Below, one piece after another: positions 1 through 8,981 of a stretch of 64,000 nucleotides of DNA. Source of the DNA: Bacteroides neonati (GTDB lineage Bacteria > Bacteroidota > Bacteroidia > Bacteroidales > Bacteroidaceae); assembly GCF_000499785.1 (NCBI RefSeq), contig NZ_HG726022.1, forward strand, positions 62,001 through 126,000. Direction: 5' to 3'. The translations under genes were made by a program, and so were the position numbers. Position 1 is the stretch's first letter; every line of letters starts with the position of its first letter. Below the pieces are notes generated by a model. It was not told the origin of the DNA. It searched no databases and saw only the letters and a program-made list of their open reading frames with translations.

Positions 1-648
1 AGCCGTGGTGATATCCGCGAGTTGATTATCGAAGAGTTCATACAGTTCGATAGCGAAATCACTCTGCTCACCGTGACACAGCAGAACGGACCAACGCTTT
101 TCTGTCCACCCATCGGACACGTACAGAAGGGAGGCGACTATCGTGAGAGCTTTCAACCTGCACCCATCGATCCTGCCCATCTTAGAGAGGCCGAGGAGAT
201 GGCAGAGAAGGTGACCCGTGCACTGTCGGGAGCCGGATTGTGGGGTGTTGAATTCTTCCTAAGCCACGAAAACGGAGTGTACTTTTCCGAGCTTTCGCCC
301 CGTCCGCACGATACCGGTATGGTAACCCTTGCCGGAACACAAAACCTCAACGAGTTCGAACTGCACCTGCGTGCCGTGCTCGGCTGGCCCATACCGCATA
401 TCAAGCAAGAACGAATAGGTGCCAGTGCGGTGATACTCTCGACCATTTCAAGTCAAGAAACTCCGCAATACAAAGGCATGGAAGAGGTGACAAAAGAAGA
501 AGACACCTACCTGCGCTTGTTTGGCAAACCTTTTACGCGCGTCAATCGCCGCATGGGGGTAGTGCTTTGCTATGCACCCAACGGATCCGACTTGGATGTG
601 CTGCGCGATAAGGCGAAACGTATTGCAGAGAAGGTAACGGTTTACTAA
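1..648 (+). CDS. purT: Formate-dependent GAR transformylase PurT (3' part)
   Basis: PurT catalyses the ATP- and formate-dependent formylation of glycinamide ribonucleotide, the third step of purine synthesis, in the cytoplasm. The frame is open from base 1, so the gene starts outside the window and about 215 C-terminal residues remain of a protein usually near 390. What is visible is the second half of the ATP-grasp fold. It includes GDYRESFQP, the metal-binding run [15 protein letters not shown], and the C-terminal RLFGKP...RRMGV segment, all of which match E. coli PurT closely. A strong hairpin follows the stop at 692-738. The first ATG (position 22) is internal and is not the start. Confidence 0.95.
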   Translation, partial: SRGDIRELIIEEFIQFDSEITLLTVTQQNGPTLFCPPIGHVQKGGDYRESFQPAPIDPAHLREAEEMAEKVTRALSGAGLWGVEFFLSHENGVYFSELSPRPHDTGMVTLAGTQNLNEFELHLRAVLGWPIPHIKQERIGASAVILSTISSQETPQYKGMEEVTKEEDTYLRLFGKPFTRVNRRMGVVLCYAPNGSDLDVLRDKAKRIAEKVTVY

Positions 649-691
649 AGCTCAGCTTGCCTCGTAGTAGCATCTGTTTGCTAACAAAAAG

Positions 692-738
692 AGAGACTCT
701 TGTTTGATATGCCGGGATGCATTCAAACAAGAGTCTCT
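692..738. terminator. Hairpin after purT
   Basis: A perfect 16-bp inverted repeat (692-707 AGAGACTCTTGTTTGA with 723-738) encloses a 15-nt loop. It sits 44 bp after the purT stop. No long T run follows, so it may act as a weak or factor-assisted terminator, or protect the 3' end. Confidence 0.6.
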
Positions 739-1190
739 TCGTATACCGATGTAGGGGTGTTCAGCAATTGCGATTCGGTGCGTCTCACTATTTATGACAG
801 TACGAAAAGCTCGATACTTCCGCTTGTACATACCAAAGGAGATATGGCCAGCCACCGTTCTACAAAGTTGCACCTTTCGGTCGACAGACTTGGCAAGGAG
901 TTAGTAGCCGAAAGATCAGATTTAATTGTGGTAGTGGTCGAGGTGACCGATGATAACGGCAATGTACGATAGTTAGCCAGGGAGAACACCCTGTTTAGCA
1001 TCGAAGGAGAAGGCGGGCTCATTGGCGATGCTACGATTGGCGCGAGCCTTCGCTCGGTAGAGTTGGAGTCGGCTTCGATACTTGTTTGCTCTACGCGCCG
1101 TGCCGGAAAAATTTGCACCAAAGCTCGCCTGTTTTTTGAAGGAACGCAAGCACCGATAGCCACCGAATTGGAACTGGAGTGTATCTGTTT
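739..1190 (+). pseudogene. Relic of a GH2 beta-galactosidase C-terminal region
   Basis: Reading forward from 739 gives YTDVGVFSNCDSVRLTIYD, then TKLHLSVDRLGKEL, then VVVVEVTDDNGNVR. A TAG stop lies at 970-972. In the same frame the reading continues with FSIEGEGGLIGD and RRAGKICTKARL. This order is that of the C-terminal Ig-like domains of Bacteroidales family 2 beta-galactosidases (the SNCD..VRL strand, the LSVD linker, and the domain that ends in PGKI..KA). The N-terminal and catalytic domains are absent, there is an in-frame stop, and the part before LSVD looks internally shortened. A hairpin at 1201-1245, where the old gene would have ended, may be its original terminator. The family call is a reading of motifs, not a search. 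Confidence 0.7.
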
Positions 1191-1200
1191 TATTATAGTT

Positions 1201-1245
1201 AAAAAGCCGCGCAGTGTTTTTTCCATAAACCCCGTGCGGCTTTTT
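1201..1245 (+). terminator. Rho-independent terminator after the GH2 relic
   Basis: AAAAAGCCGC at 1201 pairs with GCGGCTTTTT ending at 1245, and the right arm is a T run. It lies just upstream of the next promoter and insulates the TonB receptor gene. Confidence 0.75.
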
Positions 1246-1257
1246 ATTGAATAATTG

Positions 1258-1265
1258 TATCTTTG
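1258..1265 (+). promoter_or_regulatory. Bacteroidales -7 element for the TonB receptor
   Basis: TATCTTTG fits the TAnnTTTG -7 consensus and lies 29 bp before the ATG at 1295. No clear -33 TTG is seen at the usual spacing. Confidence 0.6.
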
Positions 1266-1294
1266 CCTCCAGTAATCCATGAAAAACAAACCGT

Positions 1295-3175
1295 ATGAAA
1301 CTACTTCTTACCAGCTTAATCGTTTTCTGTTCATCTTCTTTGCATGCCGGTAACTATTCTGTCAAAGACTCCATTCGCTTAGACGAAGTGGTCGTAACCG
1401 GTACTCGTTCCGAGGTCAATCTGCGTCATCTGCCGATGAGCGTTTCTACAATTAATAAAAAAAAAATCGAGCAACGTTACGAACCTTCGCTACTCCCTTT
1501 GCTGTCCGAAGCCATTCCGGGCATGTTTGTTACCGGACGCGGTATAATGGGCTACGGGGTTGCTGCCGGAGCAGCAGGAGGAATGAGTATTCGCGGTATC
1601 GGCAGTAATAATCAGGCAGGTGGACCCACCACAGGCTTGCTGATCCTGATCGACGGACATCCGCAATACATGGGGCTGATGGGGCATCCTCTTGCCGATG
1701 CTTATCAGTCGGGAATGACCGAACGTGTGGAGGTAGTACGCGGCCCCGCCTCTATCCTTTACGGCTCCAATGCGATGGGTGGGGTTGTCAACATCATCAC
1801 CCGTAAGCAGCAGCAAGATGCCGTTTATACCCATGCTCGTTTGATGTATGGTTCTTACAACACGGCCAATGTGGGGGTGAACAACAGTGTTCGTTCCGGT
1901 CGCTTCAGTAGCTTTGTGTCGCTCGATTACAATCGTACCGATGGGCACCGTACCAATATGGATTTCAATCAATACAGTACCTATGGCAAATTGGGATACG
2001 ACTTTACTACCCATTGGAAGGCCTTCGCCGATGTCAATCTAACCAATTTTGAATCGTCCAATCCCGGAGCCGTATCCGCCCCGATTATTGATAATGATGC
2101 CGATATCACACGAGGAATGACTTCCTTTTCGCTCGAAAACAATTACGAACGTAGCTCCGGTGCATTGAAATTATTCTATAACTGGGGCATTCATCGCATT
2201 AACGATGGATATACACCCGGTACAGCTCCCAAAGACTACCTATTCCGTTCGTTCGACGAAATGCTGGGTGTTACCCTCTATCAATCTTATCGCTTGTTTG
2301 CCGGCAACCAAACGACCGTAGGGCTCGATTACCAACACTTCGGCGGACATGCCTGGAATCAGTTTCTCGATAACGAGAAAGAGTTGGCCGACCGATCTCT
2401 TGACGATGTAGCCGGATACCTCACCATTCAGCAGACGGTAGGCAATGCACTTACGTTTAATCTGGGCATGCGTGCCGACTATAACGATCATTTCGGTCTG
2501 GAATGGGTGCCACAGGCAGGAATTACTTTTACGCCCTCGGGTGCTACTACCTTGAAGGCGATTGTGAGTAAAGGCTTTCGGAATCCTACCATCCGCGAAA
2601 TGTATATGTTTCCTCCTCAAAACCCCGATCTACAACCTGAACGGTTGATGAATTACGAAGTTTCGGTTTCGCACTACCTGCTTGACAATGCTTTGCTGCT
2701 CAATCTGAATCTCTTTTATATAGAGGGCGATAATATGATTCAGACCCTCCCGGTGGATGGAAAAATGAAAAACGTCAATACAGGTACGGTCGAGAATTAC
2801 GGTATAGAGTTGGCGGCGGGCTATCAGTTAACGAGTCAACTCAATCTTTCGGCCAACTATAGTTGGTTGCACATGAAGCATAAGGTGGTAGCATCGCCCG
2901 AACATAAGCTCTATGTCGGTGCCGATTATGTATATCGCCGCTGGAAGCTTTCGACCGGTATGCAATACGTTGCCGGACTTTACACCTCAGTTAAGGAGGG
3001 GAAAGAAAGCACTGAAAACTTTGCTCTCTGGAACCTGCGTGCCACGTATCGGTTGGACAAAGCCGTCGACTTATTTGTTCGTGGTGAAAATCTGTTGGCA
3101 CAGAAGTATGAAATCAATATCGGTTACCCAATGCCCAGAGCTACTTTCTTTGCCGGAGCAAACGTAAAGTTTTAG
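1295..3175 (+). CDS. TonB-dependent outer-membrane receptor
   Basis: This is a 626-residue outer-membrane transporter. A signal peptide (residues 1 to about 18, ending SLHA) is followed by a TonB-box-like segment, DEVVVTGTRSEV. The plug domain contains SIRGIGSNN, LILIDGHPQYMG and RVEVVRGPASILYGSNAMGGVVNIITR. The rest reads as a 22-strand barrel ending in phenylalanine. It lacks the CarboxypepD_reg-like N-terminal domain of SusC proteins, which puts it with BtuB-, heme- or metal-type receptors. The substrate cannot be told, and no substrate-specific neighbour or riboswitch is visible. The gene is alone between a terminator and the proS promoter. A run of ten A bases lies at 1457-1466, inside codons for INKKKIEQ. 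Confidence 0.88.
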   Translation: MKLLLTSLIVFCSSSLHAGNYSVKDSIRLDEVVVTGTRSEVNLRHLPMSVSTINKKKIEQRYEPSLLPLLSEAIPGMFVTGRGIMGYGVAAGAAGGMSIRGIGSNNQAGGPTTGLLILIDGHPQYMGLMGHPLADAYQSGMTERVEVVRGPASILYGSNAMGGVVNIITRKQQQDAVYTHARLMYGSYNTANVGVNNSVRSGRFSSFVSLDYNRTDGHRTNMDFNQYSTYGKLGYDFTTHWKAFADVNLTNFESSNPGAVSAPIIDNDADITRGMTSFSLENNYERSSGALKLFYNWGIHRINDGYTPGTAPKDYLFRSFDEMLGVTLYQSYRLFAGNQTTVGLDYQHFGGHAWNQFLDNEKELADRSLDDVAGYLTIQQTVGNALTFNLGMRADYNDHFGLEWVPQAGITFTPSGATTLKAIVSKGFRNPTIREMYMFPPQNPDLQPERLMNYEVSVSHYLLDNALLLNLNLFYIEGDNMIQTLPVDGKMKNVNTGTVENYGIELAAGYQLTSQLNLSANYSWLHMKHKVVASPEHKLYVGADYVYRRWKLSTGMQYVAGLYTSVKEGKESTENFALWNLRATYRLDKAVDLFVRGENLLAQKYEINIGYPMPRATFFAGANVKF

Positions 3176-3207
3176 CCCGGTAAGTATGTTTAATTCTGTA
3201 TTTTTCG

Positions 3208-3215
3208 TACTTTTG
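3208..3215 (+). promoter_or_regulatory. -7 promoter element for proS
   Basis: TACTTTTG matches TAnnTTTG, 45 bp before the proS ATG. Confidence 0.6.
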
Positions 3216-3259
3216 CATCCTGTTTTATCAAACATCGGATTTTTAAAGAAAATAATATA

Positions 3260-4741
3260 ATGGCAAAAGAACTGAAAGACCTTACCAAACGTAGCGAGAA
3301 CTACTCGCAATGGTACAACGAATTGGTGGTAAAAGCCGATTTGGCTGAACAATCGGCTGTGCGTGGATGTATGGTGATTAAACCCTACGGATATGCTATC
3401 TGGGAGAAAATGCAACGTCAACTCGACGATATGTTTAAGGAAACCGGTCACGTGAATGCTTACTTCCCGCTACTGATTCCTAAATCATTCCTAAGCCGTG
3501 AAGCTGAACATGTAGAGGGATTCGCTAAGGAATGTGCGGTCGTAACACACTACCGTCTGAAGAATGCTGCCGACGGTTCGGGTGTGGTGGTTGATCCTGC
3601 TGCCAAACTGGAAGAGGAGTTGATTATTCGTCCTACTTCCGAAACCATCATTTGGAATACTTATAAGAACTGGGTTCAATCGTATCGTGACCTTCCTATC
3701 TTGTGCAACCAATGGGCTAACGTATTCCGTTGGGAGATGCGTACACGCTTGTTCCTTCGTACGGCAGAGTTCTTGTGGCAAGAAGGCCATACCGCACATG
3801 CTACCCGCGAAGAGGCCGAAGAAGAAGCATTGAAGATGCTACATGTATATGGCGAATTTGCCGAGAAATACATGGCAGTACCTGTTGTGAAAGGAGTTAA
3901 ATCGGCAAACGAACGCTTTGCCGGCGCACTCAATACCTATACCATCGAAGCCATGATGCAAGACGGAAAAGCTTTGCAGAGTGGTACTTCGCACTTCTTG
4001 GGACAAAATTTTGCCAAGGCATTCGACGTGCAGTTTGTCAACAAAGAGAATAAGATGGAGTACGTATGGGCTACCTCATGGGGTGTTTCCACTCGTTTGA
4101 TCGGTGCGCTTATCATGTCTCACTCGGATGATAACGGATTGGTACTTCCTCCACACTTGGCTCCTATACAGGTGGTTATTGTGCCTATTTACAAGAATCA
4201 GGAACAACTCGATCTGATCGATGCCAAAATAGCCGGTATCGTTGCGAACCTTAAAGCATTGGGCGTTTCGGTAAAATACGATAACTCGGACAACAAACGT
4301 CCCGGTTTCAAATTTGCCGATTACGAGTTGAAAGGTGTGCCTGTGCGTTTGGTGATGGGCGGTCGTGACCTCGAAAGCAATACGATGGAAGTAATGCGTC
4401 GCGATACTTTAGAGAAAGAGACGGTCTCTTGCGACGGTATTGAAGCATACGTGAAAAACCTGTTGGAAGAGATTCAGGAAAACATCTATCAAAAAGCATT
4501 GAAGCATCGCGAAGAGAAAACCATTACGGTAGATACTTACGAAGAGTTCAAAGAGAAGATCGAAGAAGGTGGCTTTATCATGGCTCACTGGGACGGTACT
4601 CCCGAAACGGAAGAAAAGATTAAGGAAGAAACCAAAGCTACGATCCGCTGCATCCCGCTGGAAGGCGATAAAACACCGGGCGTATGTATGGTAACGGGCA
4701 AGCCATCGGCTTGCCGCGTGGTATTTGCACGCTCTTACTAA
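3260..4741 (+). CDS. proS: Prolyl-tRNA synthetase, archaeal/eukaryotic type
   Basis: ProS charges tRNA-Pro with proline. At 493 residues without the large editing insertion of the common bacterial enzyme, it belongs to the short type found in archaea, eukaryotes and Bacteroidetes. Class II landmarks are RPTSETIIW, the motif 2 segment [25 protein letters not shown], the proline-pocket sequence [14 protein letters not shown], and motif 3 in [20 protein letters not shown]. The anticodon-binding domain starts near residue 300 and is followed by a C-terminal domain that ends in tyrosine, as is usual for this type. It is transcribed alone, with its own promoter and a strong terminator at 4764-4799. 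Confidence 0.97.
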   Translation: MAKELKDLTKRSENYSQWYNELVVKADLAEQSAVRGCMVIKPYGYAIWEKMQRQLDDMFKETGHVNAYFPLLIPKSFLSREAEHVEGFAKECAVVTHYRLKNAADGSGVVVDPAAKLEEELIIRPTSETIIWNTYKNWVQSYRDLPILCNQWANVFRWEMRTRLFLRTAEFLWQEGHTAHATREEAEEEALKMLHVYGEFAEKYMAVPVVKGVKSANERFAGALNTYTIEAMMQDGKALQSGTSHFLGQNFAKAFDVQFVNKENKMEYVWATSWGVSTRLIGALIMSHSDDNGLVLPPHLAPIQVVIVPIYKNQEQLDLIDAKIAGIVANLKALGVSVKYDNSDNKRPGFKFADYELKGVPVRLVMGGRDLESNTMEVMRRDTLEKETVSCDGIEAYVKNLLEEIQENIYQKALKHREEKTITVDTYEEFKEKIEEGGFIMAHWDGTPETEEKIKEETKATIRCIPLEGDKTPGVCMVTGKPSACRVVFARSY

Positions 4742-4763
4742 CAGGAACGAATACAAAAATAGA

Positions 4764-4799
4764 ATACGGGCGATATGGAATTTTCCATATCGCCCGTAT
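4764..4799. terminator. Strong hairpin after proS
   Basis: A perfect 17-bp stem (ATACGGGCGATATGGAA, 4764-4780, with 4783-4799) has only two unpaired bases between its arms. It lies 22 bp after the proS stop. Confidence 0.75.
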
Positions 4800-4860
4800 C
4801 TGTATAGGGTGGTTACTTTATTAAGAGATTCAATTTCAGTATTATTTCAGAAATAATTCT

Positions 4861-4868
4861 TTTCTTTG
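4861..4868 (+). promoter_or_regulatory. Probable -7 element of the two-component operon
   Basis: TTTCTTTG differs from TAnnTTTG at one position. It lies 30 bp before the response-regulator ATG at 4899. It also overlaps the only earlier in-frame start (TTG 4866), which argues for the downstream start. Confidence 0.4.
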
Positions 4869-4898
4869 TATGAAATCACATTTAAATACTCCTGTTTT

Positions 4899-5576
4899 AT
4901 GAAGATATTGATTGTTGAAGACGAACCTTCTTTGCGCGAGCTTATTCAGCGTTCGCTCGAAAAAGAGCGTTATGTAGTCGAGGTAGCCGCAAACTTTCAG
5001 ACGGCTATGCAGAAAATTGAAGACTACGAATACGACTGCATCCTGCTCGATATCATGCTGCCCGACGGCAATGGACTAACCTTACTCAAACACGTCAAGC
5101 AGCTCCATAAGCGCGAAAACGTTATCATCCTTTCGGCCAAAGACTCCATAGAAGACAAAGTGCTCGGTCTGGAGTTGGGAGCCGATGACTATTTGCCAAA
5201 ACCCTTTCATCTGGCCGAACTCAATGCTCGTATCCGGAGCGTCATTCGCCGACATCAACAAGAAGGGGAAGTCGATATTCGGTTGGGCAATGTACGAATC
5301 GTACCCGAACAGTTTCAGACATGGGTAGACGAGAAGTTACTCGAACTAAACCGTAAAGAGTTCGATATACTGCTCTACTTTGTCAATCGCCCCGGCAGGC
5401 TGGTCAATAAAAGTACCTTAGCCGAATCGGTTTGGGGCGATCATATCGATCAAGTCGATAACTTCGACTTCATTTATGCGCAGATAAAAAATCTTCGGAA
5501 GAAACTCAAAGAAGCCGGTGCTACGCTCGAACTAAAGGCTGTCTATGGTTTTGGATATAAACTCATTGTCGAATAA
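4899..5576 (+). CDS. OmpR/PhoB-family response regulator
   Basis: This is a 225-residue DNA-binding regulator. The receiver domain carries VEDEP near the N-terminus, the phosphoacceptor in LLDIMLPDGNG (Asp51), and the conserved lysine in DYLPKPF. A winged-helix effector domain (about 130-225) contains LNRKEFDILLYF and ends in YGFGYKL. I chose ATG 4899 because it gives the standard MKILIVEDEP start, while the longer frame overlaps the promoter-like element. The histidine kinase gene follows after 15 bp. Downstream PepSY-like and YccF genes suggest an envelope or signal-responsive regulon, but the stimulus is not evident. Confidence 0.93.
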   Translation: MKILIVEDEPSLRELIQRSLEKERYVVEVAANFQTAMQKIEDYEYDCILLDIMLPDGNGLTLLKHVKQLHKRENVIILSAKDSIEDKVLGLELGADDYLPKPFHLAELNARIRSVIRRHQQEGEVDIRLGNVRIVPEQFQTWVDEKLLELNRKEFDILLYFVNRPGRLVNKSTLAESVWGDHIDQVDNFDFIYAQIKNLRKKLKEAGATLELKAVYGFGYKLIVE

Positions 5577-5591
5577 AGAACGCTATCACAC

Positions 5592-6866
5592 ATGAAATTA
5601 CTGTATCGCCTTATTCTTCGCATTTCACTTGCATTGCTGGTCATCTTAACCGGGTGGGCTGTGTTTTTTTATGTGGCCATGATTAATGAGGTGAACGACG
5701 AGGTAGACGATTCGCTTGAAGACTATTCCGAGGCAATTATCATGCGTGCGTTGGCAGGAGAGGAGCTACCTTCGGTCAATAACGGGTCGAACAATCAGTA
5801 CTATCTGACTCCGATCAGCGAAGCCGATGCCCATTCTCGCGAACAGATCAGCTACAAAGATTCGATGATCTATATTCTCGAAAAAGCCGAAACAGAACCG
5901 GCACGTATTCTGACCACTATTTTCAAGGATGCCAACGGACACTATCATGCGCTTACCGTATCGACTCCGAGTATTGAGAAGATGGATTTAAAGAAAGCCA
6001 TCCTGGAGTGGATCATTTTGCTGTATGTGGCTTTGCTCTTTATGATTATTCTGATTAATGCTTGGCTGTTTTATCGCAATATGCGTCCGCTTTATGTCTT
6101 GTTAAACTGGTTGGATAAGTACCGCATAGGGCATGTAAATGAACCTTTACAAAACGATACATCGATCACCGAGTTTCGTAAGCTTAACGAAGCGGTTATC
6201 CGCAATGCCGAGCGTAATGAGCAGCTCTTCGAACAGCAAAAACAGTTTATCGGTAATGCATCGCACGAGATACAAACGCCACTGGCTATCTGTCGTAACC
6301 GATTGGAAATGATGATGGAAGATGAATCGCTATCCGAGCCACAACTCGAAGAGTTGGTCAAGGCACACCAGACGCTCGAATATATTACGAGACTGAATAA
6401 ATCGTTGTTATTGCTTTCGAAAATTGATAACGGGCAGTTTGTCGAAACCTCCGAACTCTCCCTCAATGAAGTGTTGAAGCATTATTTGACCGATTACACG
6501 GAGGTGTATGCCTATCGCAACATTACTTTGGAGGTGGTTGAGAAAGGTGTTTTCCGGATAGAGATGAACGAGTCGTTGGCTACGGTGCTACTAACCAATC
6601 TGCTGAAGAATGCGTTTGTACACAACGTCGATGAAGGAGATATCCGGATCGAAATAACCGAACAGAACGTTGAATTTCGGAATACAGCCGTAGATGGTGC
6701 ACTCGATTCGGCACATATCTTTGAACGATTCTATCAGGGAAACAAGAAGGAGGGTTCTACCGGATTGGGATTGGCCATTGCCGATTCTATATGCCGATTG
6801 CAGCATCTTCGTCTGACGTATCGCTATGAAGAAGGAGCACACTGCTTCCTGATTACTAAATTATAA
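5592..6866 (+). CDS. Membrane sensor histidine kinase
   Basis: This 424-residue kinase has one transmembrane helix near residues 8-29 and a second near 139-161. They enclose a periplasmic sensor loop of about 110 residues. HisKA contains GNASHEIQTPL, with His225 as the phosphorylation site. The ATPase domain shows the N box LLTNLLKNAFVHN (about 333-345) and the G box GSTGLGLAIA. It is the cognate partner of the response regulator just upstream. A PepSY-like secreted protein follows two bases after its stop, so the three genes form one operon. The sensor loop resembles nothing I can name. Confidence 0.92.
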   Translation: MKLLYRLILRISLALLVILTGWAVFFYVAMINEVNDEVDDSLEDYSEAIIMRALAGEELPSVNNGSNNQYYLTPISEADAHSREQISYKDSMIYILEKAETEPARILTTIFKDANGHYHALTVSTPSIEKMDLKKAILEWIILLYVALLFMIILINAWLFYRNMRPLYVLLNWLDKYRIGHVNEPLQNDTSITEFRKLNEAVIRNAERNEQLFEQQKQFIGNASHEIQTPLAICRNRLEMMMEDESLSEPQLEELVKAHQTLEYITRLNKSLLLLSKIDNGQFVETSELSLNEVLKHYLTDYTEVYAYRNITLEVVEKGVFRIEMNESLATVLLTNLLKNAFVHNVDEGDIRIEITEQNVEFRNTAVDGALDSAHIFERFYQGNKKEGSTGLGLAIADSICRLQHLRLTYRYEEGAHCFLITKL

Positions 6867-6868
6867 TT

Positions 6869-7318
6869 ATGTATGTTGTTATGAAAAAGTTATTTCTCCT
6901 ATGGGTTGTATTGTTTTCGTTTCAGGCCATTGCCCGAGCCGACGGTGACAAGCCCATTAAAGTCAATAGATTGCCCGATAAGGCGCAGCAGTTTATCAAA
7001 CAATATTTTGCCAATAACGATGTAGCAATGGCCAAGGTCGAAAGCAGTTGGCTCGAAAAGACCTATACCGTTATTTTTACCAATGGCGACAAGGTAGAGT
7101 TTAACAAGAATGGAGCTTGGGAAGAGGTAAACTGTAAGTATAGTTCCGTTCCGGCGAAGGTCATTCCCACTGCTATTCTTAACTATGTAACCGCCAATCA
7201 TCCCCGCGAGCGAATTTTAAAGATAGAGCGTGATAAAAAAAACTATGAAGTGAAACTATCTAATAAATGGAAGCTGACTTTCGATCCAATGTATCAACTA
7301 ATCGATATTGAACAATGA
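6869..7318 (+). CDS. Secreted PepSY-like (DUF2874) protein
   Basis: This exported protein of about 149 residues has a signal peptide ending near AIARA. Two PepSY-like repeats follow, each with the pattern LP-x-KAQQFIKQYF ... VE/FNKNGAWEEV and a second copy beginning VPAKVIPTAILNYV. This architecture is common in Bacteroidetes and often sits beside two-component systems, where a role as a periplasmic modulator is suspected but unproven. ATG 6869 or ATG 6881 could be the start, and the second gives a more typical MKKLFLLW signal. The stop overlaps the start of the YccF gene by four bases, which indicates coupled translation. Confidence 0.8.
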   Translation: MYVVMKKLFLLWVVLFSFQAIARADGDKPIKVNRLPDKAQQFIKQYFANNDVAMAKVESSWLEKTYTVIFTNGDKVEFNKNGAWEEVNCKYSSVPAKVIPTAILNYVTANHPRERILKIERDKKNYEVKLSNKWKLTFDPMYQLIDIEQ

Positions 7319-7689
7319 AACCATTCATGAACATTTTGTGGCTACTCTTCGGAGGTGTTTTTGTTGCCTGCGAATATCTGGTGTCGAGTTTACTGATGAT
7401 GATTACCATCATTGGTATCCCCTTTGGTATACAAACGCTAAAGATTGGTATGCTTGCCTTGTGGCCCTTTGGCAAAGAGGTACACACTAGTCCCGATTCA
7501 GGCGGATGCTTGAGTATTGTGATGAATATCCTGTGGCTGTTTTTAGGAGGGATTTGGATTTCTCTTTCGCATCTTGCCTGGGGGGTATTGCTGTGCATTA
7601 CCATTATTGGTATTCCGTTTGGTATGCAACACTTCAAACTAGCCGGTTTGGCATTGACGCCTTTTGGAAAAGAAATTGTAGATATATAA
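7315..7689 (+). CDS. YccF-domain inner membrane protein
   Basis: This 124-residue membrane protein is built from two homologous halves. Each runs MNILWL-(F)-GG, then a hydrophobic helix, then ITIIGIPFG-(I/M)-Q and PFGKE. The second copy begins near residue 70 (IVMNILWLFLGGIW). This is the YccF (DUF307) repeat, a family of unknown function with about four membrane segments. It starts inside the last codons of the PepSY-like gene (ATGA overlap), so it belongs to the same operon as the two-component system. Confidence 0.88.
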   Translation: MKPFMNILWLLFGGVFVACEYLVSSLLMMITIIGIPFGIQTLKIGMLALWPFGKEVHTSPDSGGCLSIVMNILWLFLGGIWISLSHLAWGVLLCITIIGIPFGMQHFKLAGLALTPFGKEIVDI

Positions 7690-7707
7690 CCAATAAACAA
7701 TAAGTAT

Positions 7708-8106
7708 ATGATAACTCAAATTACACACTTTACGACAATATTGTATGTTAAGGACCAAGAAGTGAGTTGCAATTTTTATCAAAAAATATTTCGTAAATCG
7801 CCTGATTTAAATGTTCCGGGTATGACAGAATTTGATCTGTTTGATAACTGTAAACTCGGCTTAATGCCCAATAACGGCATTGCGAAAATACTAGCTGACA
7901 AAACATTGCATCCAGACTGTGGAGATGGTATTCCAAGATGTGAATTATATTTGTATGTTCATGATATTCAAACAGAATTTGAAAATGCAATTGAAAGTGG
8001 AGCCATACTAATAAGCCCCATTATTCTAAGAAATTGGGGAGATCGAGTTTGTTATTTCTCTGATCCGGACGGTCACATCATTGCTTTTGCGGAGAGGGTG
8101 CAATAA
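7708..8106 (+). CDS. VOC (glyoxalase/bleomycin-resistance) family protein
   Basis: This 132-residue protein has the vicinal-oxygen-chelate fold: TTILYVKDQEVSCNFYQKIF at the start of repeat one, and NWGDRVCYFSDPDGHIIAFAER at the end of repeat two. Such proteins bind metal and small molecules, for example in lactoylglutathione chemistry or antibiotic sequestration. The substrate cannot be predicted from sequence. It follows yccF by 18 bp on the same strand but has a more A/T-rich composition than the operon before it. Confidence 0.85.
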   Translation: MITQITHFTTILYVKDQEVSCNFYQKIFRKSPDLNVPGMTEFDLFDNCKLGLMPNNGIAKILADKTLHPDCGDGIPRCELYLYVHDIQTEFENAIESGAILISPIILRNWGDRVCYFSDPDGHIIAFAERVQ

Positions 8107-8134
8107 GTTCAAATTACACTCTCCGCCTATATCA

Positions 8135-8473
8135 TTACTTTCGTACATACGTCACATCTCCTAAATAGAGATGGGAGCTATCTATTCTGTATGGTTTGGT
8201 ATCCGAGTTGCCATTATCATATTTAATATGAAGCGTAGAGCCGGAGGTGCTCCATGTTAATCTTAATACTTCCTCTACCTCTCCATCGTAGGTCCCGGTA
8301 AATTTTCCTGTTCCATCTTTTTTGAGGTCAAGGTAGTAAGTATCGTAACTGCTAATAACAGCTACCCATGAACCAACTAATGATGATTCATTTTCGTCAG
8401 GTTGTTCATCGCTTACGCATCCGCTCAGTATAAGTGGGAGGATGAGTATCATGGTAAGTAAAATACGCTTCAT
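8135..8473 (-). CDS. Small lipoprotein, lipocalin-like
   Basis: This 112-residue protein has a lipoprotein signal peptide (MKRILLTMILILPLILSGC, cysteine at about 19). An acidic linker follows, then a small beta-rich domain starting LVGSWVAVISSYDTYYLDLKKDGTGKF. The LVGSW...F pattern resembles the lipocalin-like domains of Bacteroidetes lipoproteins. Function is unknown. It is convergent with the VOC gene and stands alone. Confidence 0.75.
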   Translation of the reverse strand: MKRILLTMILILPLILSGCVSDEQPDENESSLVGSWVAVISSYDTYYLDLKKDGTGKFTGTYDGEVEEVLRLTWSTSGSTLHIKYDNGNSDTKPYRIDSSHLYLGDVTYVRK

Positions 8474-8655
8474 TTTGATCTGTTTTGTTTGTTATTTATT
8501 TTGTTAAATATATTCGAATGTTCCGACTTTACTCCAAAGTAATGTGTTTGTACAGTTCAAGCTCGTGTCTTTATCCTATTGACTCAAAGTGAAAATACAA
8601 CGGGACAAATTTACTTTGTTCATTTTGATAATGCAATAGTATAAGCATATTATTA

Positions 8656-8793
8656 ATGTGTATTATTTCCCCGGTTTGTGTCTTTGTTTCTACAGTTTCC
8701 ACAACTTGTGTAATTAAACTTGTTGTTGTAACCAAGAACGAAGAAGAAGTTACCCTATTGTTAAATGAAAAAGAAGAACCGGTTAAGGAATAA
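8656..8793 (+). CDS. Possible 45-residue small protein
   Basis: An ATG at 8656 opens 45 codons ending in TAA at 8791-8793, with a clear Rho-independent hairpin 30 bp further on (8823-8853). The peptide has a hydrophobic, valine/threonine-rich N-terminal half (MCIISPVCVFVST...) and an acidic C-terminal half (KNEEEVTLLLNEKEEPVKE). A terminator with no other gene before it shows that this stretch is transcribed rightward. Whether the product is this peptide or a small RNA is open. A TGTCTTTG promoter-like element inside the first codons (8677-8684) weakens the coding reading. Confidence 0.35.
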   Translation: MCIISPVCVFVSTVSTTCVIKLVVVTKNEEEVTLLLNEKEEPVKE

Positions 8794-8822
8794 CCAACTT
8801 TCCCTATTTAGATAATAGATAG

Positions 8823-8853
8823 AAAAGGCAGCTCATTTGTTGAGCTGCCTTTT
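8823..8853 (+). terminator. Rho-independent terminator of the small transcript
   Basis: AAAAGGCAGCTCA (8823-8835) pairs with TGAGCTGCCTTTT (8841-8853), leaving a five-base loop. Confidence 0.8.
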
Positions 8854-8981
8854 ACTATTGAAGTTTCGTGCGTATAACATACAGACGGTTTCTGCTGCAA
8901 AGAGTTTTACGCGTTAATGAGTATTTGAATTCTGTTTATTTCAAAACCATGGAACGAGTTACAAATGCTTTATAACTCTTT

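Noticed and set aside
792..1289. 165-codon frame on the minus strand
   Set aside because: Low-complexity Ser/Thr composition and antisense to the recognisable GH2 relic; it is a shadow frame.
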